Source: Streptomyces drozdowiczii (GTDB lineage Bacteria > Actinomycetota > Actinomycetes > Streptomycetales > Streptomycetaceae). Taken from it: a stretch of DNA of 64,000 nt. The position numbers and the translations under genes were made by a program. Below, piece by piece: positions 24,565 through 34,905 of this stretch. The stretch covers positions 2,418,001 through 2,482,000 of the forward strand of contig NZ_CP098740.1 in the NCBI RefSeq assembly GCF_026167665.1, in the 5' to 3' direction. Numbering within the stretch: the first letter of the stretch is position 1; each line of letters begins with the position of its first letter. The notes below the pieces were generated by a model that saw only the letters and a list, made by a program, of their open reading frames with translations, did not search any database and was not told the DNA's origin.

Positions 24565-24862
24565 CCGCACGACCCTAAGGGGTGGTTACGCCGCTCGACG
24601 CCGGGCACCCCGCGCTCCCGGGTGGTCACCGTCAGCTCCTGAACCCAAGAGCGCGCCGAACTGGCCACAGAGTGGGTCAATTGCCGTGCCGCAGACATTA
24701 TTTGTTGCGCACAGCCCGGTTGGGGCAAGGCTTCCGATGCACACCTCTTGACGTGTCCAGGGTAACGGCGGAAGCATCGACACCCACCGGAGAGCGCTCT
24801 CTGAGCGTTTCGCCGGACCGTTCGTCGCGTCACCCGCACCAAGACCCAGGAGACGTACGTCC
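24565..24862. promoter_or_regulatory. Divergent intergenic region, 298 bp
   Basis: Separates the methyltransferase (minus) and the secreted beta-helix gene (plus). It includes a less GC-rich stretch around 24690-24740 (ACATTATTTGTTGCGCACAG) and GACCCAGGAG, a good ribosome site before the ATG at 24863. I see no clear dyad. Confidence 0.45.
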
Positions 24863-26674
<1,812 letters not shown>

Positions 26675-26723
26675 CCCGCAGGCGGATACGGGACTCCGTC
26701 CGGCGGAGCCCACCGTGAGAACA

Positions 26724-26757
26724 ACGCCCGCCCCGTCGCTTCCGACGGGGCGGGCGT
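26724..26757. terminator. Bidirectional terminator hairpin
   Basis: Perfect 15-bp stem ACGCCCGCCCCGTCG (26724-26738) with 26743-26757 and a CTTC loop, between the convergent beta-helix and TetR genes. Confidence 0.85.
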
Positions 26758-26764
26758 CGTCGTG

Positions 26765-27337
26765 TCAGGGGCGGCCGCCCGCCATCAGGGATTCGAGGCC
26801 GGCCAGCCCTTCCAGGATGAACGAGCCCATGCCGCGCACCCCGGTGGTGTCGATCCAGCGCTCGAAGGCGACCTTGAAGACGGCGATCCCCGCCTCGGCC
26901 GCCAGACTCGCCGCCGGCTCGCTGACGCCGCGCGCCCGCAGGGCCTCCCCCATCGCCGCGGCGAGCGAGGCGAGTTTCACCAGCTCGCGCTCCCGCAGCT
27001 CCGGATTGGCCGTGATGATCCGCTGCCGCTGCCGGGCCTGCGCGTGGCGCTCGTCGAACACGGCCGAGGCCGCCTGGAGCCCGGCCGCCACCGCGTCCAT
27101 CGGAGGTGCGGTCGGGGGCGCCTCGGCGAGGCCGCTCACCAGGCGTTCCCGGAGCACGGCGGAGCCCGCGAACAGCACCTCGCGCTTGTCCGCGTAGTGC
27201 CGGAAGAACGTGCGTTCCGTGAGCCCGGCCCGCTTGGCGATCTCGGTCACGGTCGTCTGCTCGTAACCCCGCTCGCCGTAGAGCTCCATGGCGGCCTGCT
27301 CCAGCCTGCCGCGCGCGTTCGGCTCCCATCGACCCAT
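26765..27337 (-). CDS. TetR-family transcriptional regulator
   Basis: 190 residues. The DNA-binding part RLEQAAMELYGERGYEQTTV... IAKRAGLTERTFFRHYADKRE is a standard TetR helix-turn-helix of the AcrR type. The rest is a helical ligand domain. ATG at 27335-27337. It is divergent from an SDR-family gene, with two tandem dyad sites in the 122-bp interval, so it very probably represses both. Confidence 0.9.
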   Translation of the reverse strand: MGRWEPNARGRLEQAAMELYGERGYEQTTVTEIAKRAGLTERTFFRHYADKREVLFAGSAVLRERLVSGLAEAPPTAPPMDAVAAGLQAASAVFDERHAQARQRQRIITANPELRERELVKLASLAAAMGEALRARGVSEPAASLAAEAGIAVFKVAFERWIDTTGVRGMGSFILEGLAGLESLMAGGRP

Positions 27338-27352
27338 ACGGCGAGTCTACGA

Positions 27353-27401
27353 GATGACAGTGACTGACATCAGCGTTAGGCTGATGACAGTCGCTGACAT
27401 C
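27353..27401. promoter_or_regulatory. Two tandem TetR operator-like dyads
   Basis: GATGACAGTGACTGACATC (27353-27371) and GATGACAGTCGCTGACATC (27383-27401) are 17/19 identical. Each is an imperfect palindrome, and they are spaced exactly 30 bp apart, about three helical turns, on the same face. They cover the TetR promoter and lie upstream of the SDR gene. Confidence 0.7.
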
Positions 27402-27459
27402 GGGGGTCCGGCAGCGTTCCCGCCGCCCGGGTCGTCAGCCTGTTCCAGGAGGTTTCCTC

Positions 27460-28389
27460 ATGCGTGTATTCATCACCGGCGCGTCCGGCTGGATCGGTTC
27501 CGCGGTCGTTCCCGAGCTGATCGGTGCGGGTCATCAGGTCGTCGGGCTCGCCCGTTCGGACGCCTCGGCCGAGGCGCTGGCCGCCGCCGGGGCCGAGGTC
27601 CGGCGCGGATCGCTGGACGACCTGGACGTGCTGCGCGAGGCCGCCGCCGGGGCGGACGGGGTCGTCCACCTCGCGTTCAAGCACGACATCGCGTTCTCCG
27701 GGGACTTCCAGGGCGCCACCGACGCGGACCGGAAGGCCATCGACGCCTTCGGGGACGCGCTCGCGGGCTCCGGCAAGCCCTTCGTCATCGCGTCCGGGCT
27801 CCTCGGGCTGGCCCCGGGCCGGGTCGCGACCGAGGAGGACGGGCAGAGCGCCGACCCGGACGCGCCCGCCGGTGGCCCGGGCGGCCGCCAGGACAACGCG
27901 CGGGCGACGATCGCCCTCGCCGCCCGGAACGTCCGCTCGTCCGTCGTCCGGCTGCCCCCGACGGTCCACGGCGACGGGGACCAGGGCTTCATGGCCGCTC
28001 TCATCGCCACCGCCCGCGCCAAGGGCGTCTCCGGCTACGTCGGCGACGGCTCCCAGCGCTGGCCGGCCGCCCACCGCGAGGACGCCGCCCAGCTGTTCCG
28101 GCTGGCCCTGGAACAGGCGCCCGCGGGCACCACGCTGCACGCGGCGGCCGAGGAGGGGGTCGTGCTGCGGTCCGTCGCCGAGACCATCGGCCGCCACCTC
28201 GGCATCCCCACGGCCTCCGTCGCCCCCGAGGACGCGGCCGCCCACTTCACCTGGCTGGGCGGCATGGTCAGCCTCGACTCCCCCGCCTCCAGCGCCCTGA
28301 CCCGCGAACGGTTCGGCTGGAAGCCGGCCGGCCCCGGCCTCGTCGAGGACCTGGACCAGGGGCACTACTTCGGTGCGCCGGGCGCGTAA
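27460..28389 (+). CDS. NAD(P)-dependent SDR/epimerase-type oxidoreductase
   Basis: 309 residues. The N-terminal Rossmann motif GASGWIG (residues 7-13) is followed by GLARSDASAEALAAAGAEV and DGVVHLAFKHD, the atypical extended-SDR group. The usual YxxxK catalytic pair is not obvious; the region after IASGLLGLAPG is Gly/Asp-rich. It may act as an atypical reductase or NAD(P)-binding sensor. GGAGG precedes the ATG. Divergent from the TetR gene that probably controls it. Confidence 0.87.
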   Translation: MRVFITGASGWIGSAVVPELIGAGHQVVGLARSDASAEALAAAGAEVRRGSLDDLDVLREAAAGADGVVHLAFKHDIAFSGDFQGATDADRKAIDAFGDALAGSGKPFVIASGLLGLAPGRVATEEDGQSADPDAPAGGPGGRQDNARATIALAARNVRSSVVRLPPTVHGDGDQGFMAALIATARAKGVSGYVGDGSQRWPAAHREDAAQLFRLALEQAPAGTTLHAAAEEGVVLRSVAETIGRHLGIPTASVAPEDAAAHFTWLGGMVSLDSPASSALTRERFGWKPAGPGLVEDLDQGHYFGAPGA

Positions 28390-28407
28390 CGCGTCACCCC
28401 ACCGCCC

Positions 28408-29256
28408 TCACTGGTCGCGGCGGTGCACCGCGCACACCGCCACGGCCGCCGCGACCAGTGCCCACAGGGCGTAGACGGACCAGGCGCCCGCCTCCGACCA
28501 CGGGTACAGCTCGGCCGGGGGCTGCGGAAGGGCGCCGCCCGCCAGCCGGTCCCAGGCGCTGAACGGCAGGGTGTGCCGGAGCACCGCCGTCGGGTGGCGG
28601 CGGTCGCTGAGGACCATCGGGAGCAGGAGCAGCACCACCACGCATGCCACGACCGACGTCCCCGTGTGCCGGATCACCGTGCCGAGCGCGAGACCCGCGA
28701 GCGCGGCGACCGGGGCGAGCAGCGCGGAGGCGGCGAGGACCTGGAGCGTTCCTGGGTCGCCGAGGGAGACCGAGGCGCCGCGTCCGGACAGGATCGCCCG
28801 GGTCGAGGCGAAGGATGCGGCGGCGACGAGCACGCCGAAGGCCGTGGTGACGGCGGTGAGCACGAGGACCTTGGCGCCCATCACCGAGCGCCGGGCGGGC
28901 ACGGCGGTGAACGTCGTGCGGATGAGCCCGGTCCCGTACTCGCCGGTGACCGACACGGCGCCGATCGCGGCGAGCGCCAGGACCAGCACCAGGGCGGAGT
29001 TGTCGGTGAAGGCGTCGACCAGCGCGAGGCGGTGGGTGACGAAGAACTCCTGGCTGCCCTTGTCGTACTGGTACCAGTACTTGTAGTGGTCGTAGGCCGT
29101 TCCGGCGTTGAAAGCGACGACGGCCAGGGCGGCGAGCGCGTACAGCCAGGGTGTCGAGCGCAGCGACCATGTCTTCAGCCACTCGGCGGCGATCAGATCG
29201 GTGAAGCGCGCGCGGGGCCCGTCGTGCGTCATGGGGGCGGCGGTCGCCGTGGTCAT
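28408..29256 (-). CDS. ABC-2 type exporter permease (module 1)
   Basis: 282 residues, six hydrophobic segments, ABC-2 type: a cytoplasmic start (MTTATAAPMTHDGPRARFTD), LIAAEWLKTWSLRSTPWLY, then VTGEYGTGLIRTTFTAVPAR, a signature of this permease group. Its ATG overlaps the stop of the ATPase gene (ATGA at 29253-29256). With the ATPase it forms an exporter, probably for a peptide, lipid or antibiotic, next to a divergent two-component pair. Confidence 0.88.
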   Translation of the reverse strand: MTTATAAPMTHDGPRARFTDLIAAEWLKTWSLRSTPWLYALAALAVVAFNAGTAYDHYKYWYQYDKGSQEFFVTHRLALVDAFTDNSALVLVLALAAIGAVSVTGEYGTGLIRTTFTAVPARRSVMGAKVLVLTAVTTAFGVLVAAASFASTRAILSGRGASVSLGDPGTLQVLAASALLAPVAALAGLALGTVIRHTGTSVVACVVVLLLLPMVLSDRRHPTAVLRHTLPFSAWDRLAGGALPQPPAELYPWSEAGAWSVYALWALVAAAVAVCAVHRRDQ

Positions 29257-30161
29257 CGGGGGTCTCCTGCCAGGTACTGGACGCTGTCCGCGGTGAGTTC
29301 CATGAACGCCTCCTCCAGCGAGGCGCCGAGGGTGGTCAGCTCGTGGAGCAGGACCCGGTGGCGCAGGGCGAGTTCGCCGATGCGTTCGGCGGGCAGCCCG
29401 GTCACGGTGAGCCGGTCGCCGTCCCCGGCCACCGAGGCGCCCTCGGCGGTCAGCAGCGGGGTCAGGGCCGCGGCGTCCGGGGTGCGTACGGTCACGCTCA
29501 GCCGGGTCGAGCGGGCGGCGAACGCGCTCAGGCTCTCGGCGGCGATGAGCGCGCCGCGCCCGATGACGACGAGCCGGTCGGCGGTGTGCTCCATCTCGGT
29601 CATCAGGTGGCTGGAGACGAAGACGGTACGGCCTTCGGCGGCGAGCCGGCGGAAGAGTCCGCGCACCCACAACACGCCTTCCGGGTCGAGGCCGTTGAGC
29701 GGTTCGTCGAAGAGCAGGACGGGCGGGTCGCCGAGCAGGGCCGTGGCGATGCCGAGGCGTTGGCGCATCCCGAGCGAGAAGCCGCCGACGCGGCGGCGGG
29801 CCGCTGCCGCGAGGCCCACCTCTTCGAGGAGCGCGTCGACCCGGGCGCGGGGGATGCCGTTGCTCCGGGCCAGCACGGCGAGGTGGGCGCGGGCGGTGCG
29901 GCCGCCGTGGACGTCGCCCGCGTCGAGCAGGGCGCCGACGTGGCGCAGTCCGCGCGGGTGGTCGCGGAAGGGGCGGCCCCGGACGGTGGCCGTTCCGGCG
30001 GTCGGTTCGACCAGGCCGAGGAGCATGCGCAGGGTGGTGGTCTTCCCGGCCCCGTTGGGCCCCAGGAAGCCGGTCACCTCGCCCGGCCGGACGGTGAAGG
30101 TCAGGTCGTCCACGGCGGTGGCGCCGCCGTATCGCTTGGTCAGTCCGTTGACTTCGATCAC
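29253..30161 (-). CDS. ABC transporter ATP-binding protein (module 1)
   Basis: 302 residues from GTG 30159-30161 (VIEVNGLTKRYGG). Walker A GPNGAGKTTT, signature FSLGMRQRLGIA, Walker B VLLFDEPLNGLD and H-loop VSSHLM are all present: a DrrA/BcrA-like exporter ATPase. The C-terminal ~90 residues form the usual accessory domain. A longer start at 30215 is possible but would add residues ahead of the conserved beginning. Translationally coupled to the permease; divergent from the histidine kinase. Confidence 0.9.
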   Translation of the reverse strand: MIEVNGLTKRYGGATAVDDLTFTVRPGEVTGFLGPNGAGKTTTLRMLLGLVEPTAGTATVRGRPFRDHPRGLRHVGALLDAGDVHGGRTARAHLAVLARSNGIPRARVDALLEEVGLAAAARRRVGGFSLGMRQRLGIATALLGDPPVLLFDEPLNGLDPEGVLWVRGLFRRLAAEGRTVFVSSHLMTEMEHTADRLVVIGRGALIAAESLSAFAARSTRLSVTVRTPDAAALTPLLTAEGASVAGDGDRLTVTGLPAERIGELALRHRVLLHELTTLGASLEEAFMELTADSVQYLAGDPR

Positions 30162-30294
30162 GGGCCCCACCCTGCGGGCCGCGACCGGCCGGTGTCGTCG
30201 GGCCGTCGCTGACATCCGGACGCGCCCGTCTGCACCCGTGGGTGTACAACCGTGGGCCGATGCGCGGGGGTTCGGCGCTGGTTACGCTCTGCAC

Positions 30295-31614
30295 ATGTCC
30301 AGCTCACCGGTCCTGCCCCTGCTCAAGCGCGTCCCACCGGGCGCGTGGGTGGCGGCTGCCTGGTTCGCGGGCATGGTGCTCACCCTCCTCATGCGGGTCC
30401 GGCTGCCCGGCGAGCAGCAGGCGTCGGTCCTGCCCGGGGTCCTCTTCTACCGCTGGGACGGCCTGCTGACCCACCTGCTGTCCACGGCGCTACTCATGGC
30501 CGGCTGCCGGTGGCTCACCCACCGCCCGCTGGCCGCCATGGCGGTGCTGCTCGCCGCCTCCGCGCTCGCCACGATGCCGCTCGGGGTGGCGGAGATACCC
30601 CTGGCGCAGTTCCTGGCCGTCGATGCCGCCCTGTATTTCACGGCCGCCGTCCGCCCGTTGCGCACGGGCGTCCTCGCGCTCGTCATGTCGGTGGCCGTCC
30701 TGGTCGCGTTCGTCGGCGGCCGGGCACTCGCCCGGTGGCCCGCCGGTACGTCGGCGGAGCTGGCGGTCGCCCTGACGGCGGTCGTCGCCTGGCTGGTGGG
30801 CCGGTCGGTGCACGAGAGCCGCAAGCACGACGCGGACCTGACCGCCCGGGCCACGGACCGGGCCCTCGTCGCCGAACGGCTGCGCATCGCCCGCGAGATG
30901 CACGACGTGGTGGCCCACAGCGTCGGCATCATCGCCCTCCAGGCGGGCGCGGCGGCCAGGGTCGTGCACACCCAGCCGGACGCCGCCCGCGAGGCGATGA
31001 GCGCGGTGGAGACTGCGGGCCGGGAGACGCTGTCGGGGCTGCGGCGGATGCTGGGCGCGCTCCGCGAGACCGGGCCCGGCCAGGACGCGGCGGGGCGCGA
31101 GGAGGCACCGCTGCGCCCCGCCGAGTCCCTGGCCGACATCGACCGGCTGGCCCGGGCCACGACCGCCGCCGGGGTCCGGGTCGAGGTGGACTGGCGGGGG
31201 GAACGGCGCGCGCTGCCGCCGGAGTTGGAGCTGTCGGCGTTCCGGATCGTCCAGGAATCGGTGACCAACGTGGTGCGCCATGCGGAGACCGACGCCTGCC
31301 GGGTGCGCGTCGAGTATGGCGAGGAGGCGCTGACCGTCGAGATCACGGACCGGGGCGGGGGCGGGGGCCGGGGCACCGACCGGGGCACCGCTCGTGGCGC
31401 TGCCCCCGGGTTCGGGCTGGTCGGGATGCGGGAGCGGGTGGCGCTGCTGCACGGCGAGTTCACCGCCGCCCCGGCGCCGGGCGGCGGCTTCCGGGTCACG
31501 GCACGCCTGCCGGTGCCGCCGCCGGAGTCGATACCCGCGCCGGACCGTGCGCGGGAGGCGATACCGGCGCCGCCGGAACCGGCCCCGGAGCCGGTGCGGG
31601 AGGCGGCGACATGA
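30295..31614 (+). CDS. Sensor histidine kinase (HisKA_3 / NarL-type partner, module 1)
   Basis: 439 residues. About five membrane helices in the first 165 residues precede a dimerisation domain with phospho-acceptor His in REMHDVVAHSVGIIAL. The HATPase domain has N-box FRIVQESVTNVVRHA, a Gly-rich interruption and the G2 box GFGLVGMRERV; a Pro-rich tail follows. The ATG at 30295 lacks a ribosome site, and TACGCT nine bases upstream suggests a leaderless transcript. Its stop overlaps the response-regulator ATG (31611-31614). Confidence 0.9.
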   Translation: MSSSPVLPLLKRVPPGAWVAAAWFAGMVLTLLMRVRLPGEQQASVLPGVLFYRWDGLLTHLLSTALLMAGCRWLTHRPLAAMAVLLAASALATMPLGVAEIPLAQFLAVDAALYFTAAVRPLRTGVLALVMSVAVLVAFVGGRALARWPAGTSAELAVALTAVVAWLVGRSVHESRKHDADLTARATDRALVAERLRIAREMHDVVAHSVGIIALQAGAAARVVHTQPDAAREAMSAVETAGRETLSGLRRMLGALRETGPGQDAAGREEAPLRPAESLADIDRLARATTAAGVRVEVDWRGERRALPPELELSAFRIVQESVTNVVRHAETDACRVRVEYGEEALTVEITDRGGGGGRGTDRGTARGAAPGFGLVGMRERVALLHGEFTAAPAPGGGFRVTARLPVPPPESIPAPDRAREAIPAPPEPAPEPVREAAT

Positions 31615-32330
31615 GCGGCGGACAGCCCGGCGGGCATCCCGGTGCGCCCGGCGCGGCGGCGGCGCCCCCGCCCCCGGTCCGCGTCGTGCTCGCGGACGAT
31701 CAGCCGCTGGTGCGGACCGCGCTGCGCATGGTCATGGCGGACACCCCGGACATCGAGGTGGTCGGCGAGGCGGGGACGGGCGAGGAGGCGGTCCGGCTGG
31801 CAGCGCGGCTGGCCCCCGATGTCGTGGTGATGGACATCCGGATGCCCGGCATGGACGGCATCGAGGCCACCGAGCGGATCACCGCGCAGGGCGGCGAGGC
31901 GCATGTGGTCGTCCTGACGACGTTCGACGACGACGATTACGTGTACGGGGCGCTGCGCGCCGGGGCGGCCGGTTTCCTGGTCAAGGACATGGCGCTGGAC
32001 GACATCCTGGCGGCGGTCCGGGTGGTGGCCTCCGGGGACGCCCTCATCGCGCCGAGCGTCACCCGGCGGCTGATCAAGGAGTTCGCGGCCCGGCCCTCGC
32101 CCTCCGCACCGGCCCCGGCGCCGCTGGCCGCGATCACCGACCGGGAGCGGGAGGTGCTGGTGCTGGTCGGCGGCGGGCTCTCGAACGCGGAGATCGCCGA
32201 GCGCCTGGTCATCAGCGTCGCCACGGCGAAGACCTATCTCACCCGCCTGCTCGCCAAGCTGGGGGCGAGGGACCGGGTGCAGCTGGTGATCATGGCGTAC
32301 GAGGCGGGGCTGGTGTCCCCGGGGCGGTGA
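31611..32330 (+). CDS. NarL/FixJ-type response regulator (module 1)
   Basis: 239 residues. A disordered Pro/Gly N-terminus, then the receiver domain with acidic DD in VVLADDQPLVR, phospho-acceptor Asp in VVVMDIRMPGMDG, Thr in VVLTTFDDDDYV and Lys in GFLVKDMA. The C-terminal LuxR-type HTH reads ITDREREVLVLVGGGLSNAE. ATGA overlap with the kinase gene. Probably regulates the divergent ABC exporter genes. Confidence 0.92.
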   Translation: MSGGQPGGHPGAPGAAAAPPPPVRVVLADDQPLVRTALRMVMADTPDIEVVGEAGTGEEAVRLAARLAPDVVVMDIRMPGMDGIEATERITAQGGEAHVVVLTTFDDDDYVYGALRAGAAGFLVKDMALDDILAAVRVVASGDALIAPSVTRRLIKEFAARPSPSAPAPAPLAAITDREREVLVLVGGGLSNAEIAERLVISVATAKTYLTRLLAKLGARDRVQLVIMAYEAGLVSPGR

Positions 32331-32381
32331 GGCCGGTCGCGGGCTGCGGGGTGCCTTCACCCGAACCCCGAGACGGCGCGC

Positions 32382-32993
32382 CTACAGCCAGCCCTTCTCC
32401 CGCGCCATGCGGACCGCCTCGGCGCGGTTGCGGGCGGCCATCTTCTGGATGGCCATGGAGAGGTAGTTGCGGACGGTGCCCTGGGAGAGGTGGAGGGAGG
32501 CGGCGATCTCCGCGTTGGTCGAACCGTCGGCGGCGGTGCGCAGGACCTCGCGTTCCCGGTCGGTCAGCGGGTTCGCGCCGTCGGCGAGGGCGGCGGCGGC
32601 GAGGCCGGGGTCGATGACGCGTTCACCGGCGAGCACCTTGCGTACCGCTTCCGCGAGCTGGGACGCGGGGGCGTCCTTGACCAGGAAGGCGTCGGCGCCC
32701 GACTCCATGGCGCGGCGCAGATAGCCGGGCCGGCCGAAGGTCGTGACGACGACGACTTTCACGTCCGGCAGGGCCTCGCGGAGCCGGGCCGTCGCCTCGA
32801 TCCCGGTCATGCCGGGCATCTCGATGTCCAGGAGGGCCACGTCGATGCCGTGTTCCCGGGCCGCCGCCAGGACCTCGTCGCCCCGGGCGACCTGGGCGAC
32901 CACCTCGATGTCCGGTTCCAGGCCGAGGAGCGCCGCCAGGGCCTCGCGCACCATGGACTGGTCCTCCGCGAGGAGAAGTCTGATCATGCTCAT
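32382..32993 (-). CDS. NarL/DesR-type response regulator (module 2)
   Basis: 203 residues. Receiver domain RLLLAEDQSMVREAL with phospho-acceptor Asp in VALLDIEMPGMTG, Thr in VVVTTFGRPGY and Lys in AFLVKDAP. The LuxR HTH is LTDREREVLRTAADGSTNAE. ATG at 32991-32993 overlaps the kinase stop (ATGA at 32990-32993). Last gene of an ATPase-permease-kinase-regulator operon; convergent with the module 1 regulator, 51 bp apart. Confidence 0.92.
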   Translation of the reverse strand: MSMIRLLLAEDQSMVREALAALLGLEPDIEVVAQVARGDEVLAAAREHGIDVALLDIEMPGMTGIEATARLREALPDVKVVVVTTFGRPGYLRRAMESGADAFLVKDAPASQLAEAVRKVLAGERVIDPGLAAAALADGANPLTDREREVLRTAADGSTNAEIAASLHLSQGTVRNYLSMAIQKMAARNRAEAVRMAREKGWL

Positions 32994-34168
32994 TCCGCGG
33001 ATCCTAGGCCGGATTCGAACGGAACGCTGAGGACCATGGTGAAGCCTTTGCCGGAACGGGGCTGGGTGGCCCGGGTGGTGAGCGTGCCGTCCACGGAGGC
33101 CAGGCGTTCGGTGAGGCCGGTGAGGCCGTTACCGGGCGTGGTCCCGGCGGCGCCCCGGCCGTCGTCGGCGACGGTCAGTTCGAGCACCCGCCCGTCCAGC
33201 GTCTGGCGGGGCGCCAGCGTCACCGTGCAGCGGCGCGCACCGCTGTGGCGTACGACATTGGTGACCGCCTCCCGCAGCCCCCAGGCGAGCACCTCCTCCG
33301 CCTTCTCGGGCAGCCCTTCGGGGACGTCGGCCGGGACGTCGGCGTCGACCCCGGCGGCGGCCAGTGCGGTGCGGGCCCCGGCCAGTTCGCCGGGGAGGGT
33401 CGGCCGGCGGTATCCGGTGACGGCACTGCGTACGTCCACCAGGGCCTGGCGGCTGACCTGTTCGATGTCCGCGACCTGGGCGGCCGCCAGCTCGGGCCGG
33501 TCGGGGAGCATCCGGCCGGCCAGCTCGCTCTTGAGGGTGATCAGCGAGAGGGAGTGGCCGAGCAGGTCGTGCAGGTCGCGGGCGAGGCGCAGCCGCTCCT
33601 CGTTGGCGGCGAGCTGCGCGACGGTGGCCCGGGCCTCCCGCAGCTGGATCGTGGTGCGGATCATCTGCCGTACGCCCGTCATCGCGAAGCCGCCCAGCAG
33701 CGCCGGGAAGACCAGAGCGGTGACGGTCTCGCGCGGGTCCTCCAGGGTCGACCCGACGCCCACCAGGACGGCGGTGACGACGGGGATCAGCCACCGCGCG
33801 GTCCGCAGCGGCAGCGTGGCCCCGACCGAGACCGACACGTACACGAAGAGGACCAGCCACGGCGTGCCGAACGTCAGCGACAGCAGAACCGCGACCGCCC
33901 CGAGGAAGGCGAGCGACGCCCGGACCCGGAAGGGGTCGAGCGCCTTCGACGTGTGCCGGAAGACCAGGACCAGATAGGCGCCGACGAAGACCAGCAGCCC
34001 GAGGACGCCGAGCGCGGTCGCCCACGGGGTGTGGTTGCCGTCCACGAGGTCCTTGACCGGCGCGCTCATGAAAGCGAGCCAGATCCCGATCCACAGCAGC
34101 TTGATCCCGGCCTGCCGGGCGGTCGCGGGCGGCCGCCCGAGCCCCACCGACATCTCGTCGTCGTTCAC
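32990..34168 (-). CDS. DesK-type sensor histidine kinase (module 2)
   Basis: 392 residues from GTG 34166-34168 (VNDDEMSVGLGRPPATARQA). About five to six membrane helices (30-160), the HisKA_3 phospho-acceptor in LARDLHDLLGHSLSLITLK and a HATPase with LREAVTNVVRHSGARR and VADDGRGAAG... GLTGLTERL follow. The GTG overlaps the permease stop (GTGA 34165-34168). DesK-type kinases often sense membrane state or the flux of their partner exporter. Confidence 0.9.
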   Translation of the reverse strand: MNDDEMSVGLGRPPATARQAGIKLLWIGIWLAFMSAPVKDLVDGNHTPWATALGVLGLLVFVGAYLVLVFRHTSKALDPFRVRASLAFLGAVAVLLSLTFGTPWLVLFVYVSVSVGATLPLRTARWLIPVVTAVLVGVGSTLEDPRETVTALVFPALLGGFAMTGVRQMIRTTIQLREARATVAQLAANEERLRLARDLHDLLGHSLSLITLKSELAGRMLPDRPELAAAQVADIEQVSRQALVDVRSAVTGYRRPTLPGELAGARTALAAAGVDADVPADVPEGLPEKAEEVLAWGLREAVTNVVRHSGARRCTVTLAPRQTLDGRVLELTVADDGRGAAGTTPGNGLTGLTERLASVDGTLTTRATQPRSGKGFTMVLSVPFESGLGSAE

Positions 34169-34905
34169 GCCTTCAAGGTGTCCTTCCGGTAGAGCCAGGC
34201 CGCGCCGCCCGCGAAGAGCAGGAAGTAGACACAGAGGACGGCGACGTCCTTGGCGTGCGGTGCGCCGCCCATTTCGACGGCCTGGCCGAGTGCAGCGTAC
34301 GCGTGCGTGGGAAGCCACTCGGAGATGTTCTGGAGCCACTGCGGGAAGGTCGCGCTGGGCATCCAGAGGCCGCCGAGGATGGAGAGCCCGAAGTAGATGA
34401 TCATCGTGATCGGGCGGACCGCGTCCCCGCTGGCGACGTAGCCGATGGCGACGCCGAGCGCGGCGAAGACCAGGGAGCCGGCCCAGATGACGCCGGTCAG
34501 CGCGAACCACTGCCAGAGGTCGAAGCGGACGTGTTTGACCGAGGCGGCGACGAGGAAGACCACGACGATGCACGGCAGGGTGACCATGGCGGCGCTGGCG
34601 ATCTTCGCCAGGACGTAACCCCGGCCGGGCAGCGCGGTCAGCCGCAGTTGACGCACCCAGCCCTTCTCGCGCTCCTTGGCGATGCGCTCGCTGTTGCCCA
34701 TGAGGACGGCGGTCAGCGCACCGAAGGAGGCCATGGAGACCATGAAGAAGGACTGGAGGGTCAGATTTGTGTGCGGGATCTTGTCGGTGTCGTTCTGGGT
34801 GCCGGAGATCAGCAGGTAGATCACCGACGGGTAGATGACCGAGAAGAACATGAACTTCTTGTTCCGCAGGGTGCGGGTCACTTCGAGCCGGATGAGGGTG
34901 TTCAC
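34165..34905 (-). CDS. ABC-2 type exporter permease (module 2)
   Basis: 246 residues, six membrane helices, starting VNTLIRLEVTRTLRNKKFMF at GTG 34903-34905. The middle has ERIAKEREKGWVRQLRLTAL and the C-terminal half GLSILGGLWMPSATFPQWLQ, features of ABC-2 exporters. GTGA overlaps couple it to the ATPase gene before it (34902-34905) and the kinase after it. Confidence 0.9.
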   Translation of the reverse strand: MNTLIRLEVTRTLRNKKFMFFSVIYPSVIYLLISGTQNDTDKIPHTNLTLQSFFMVSMASFGALTAVLMGNSERIAKEREKGWVRQLRLTALPGRGYVLAKIASAAMVTLPCIVVVFLVAASVKHVRFDLWQWFALTGVIWAGSLVFAALGVAIGYVASGDAVRPITMIIYFGLSILGGLWMPSATFPQWLQNISEWLPTHAYAALGQAVEMGGAPHAKDVAVLCVYFLLFAGGAAWLYRKDTLKA

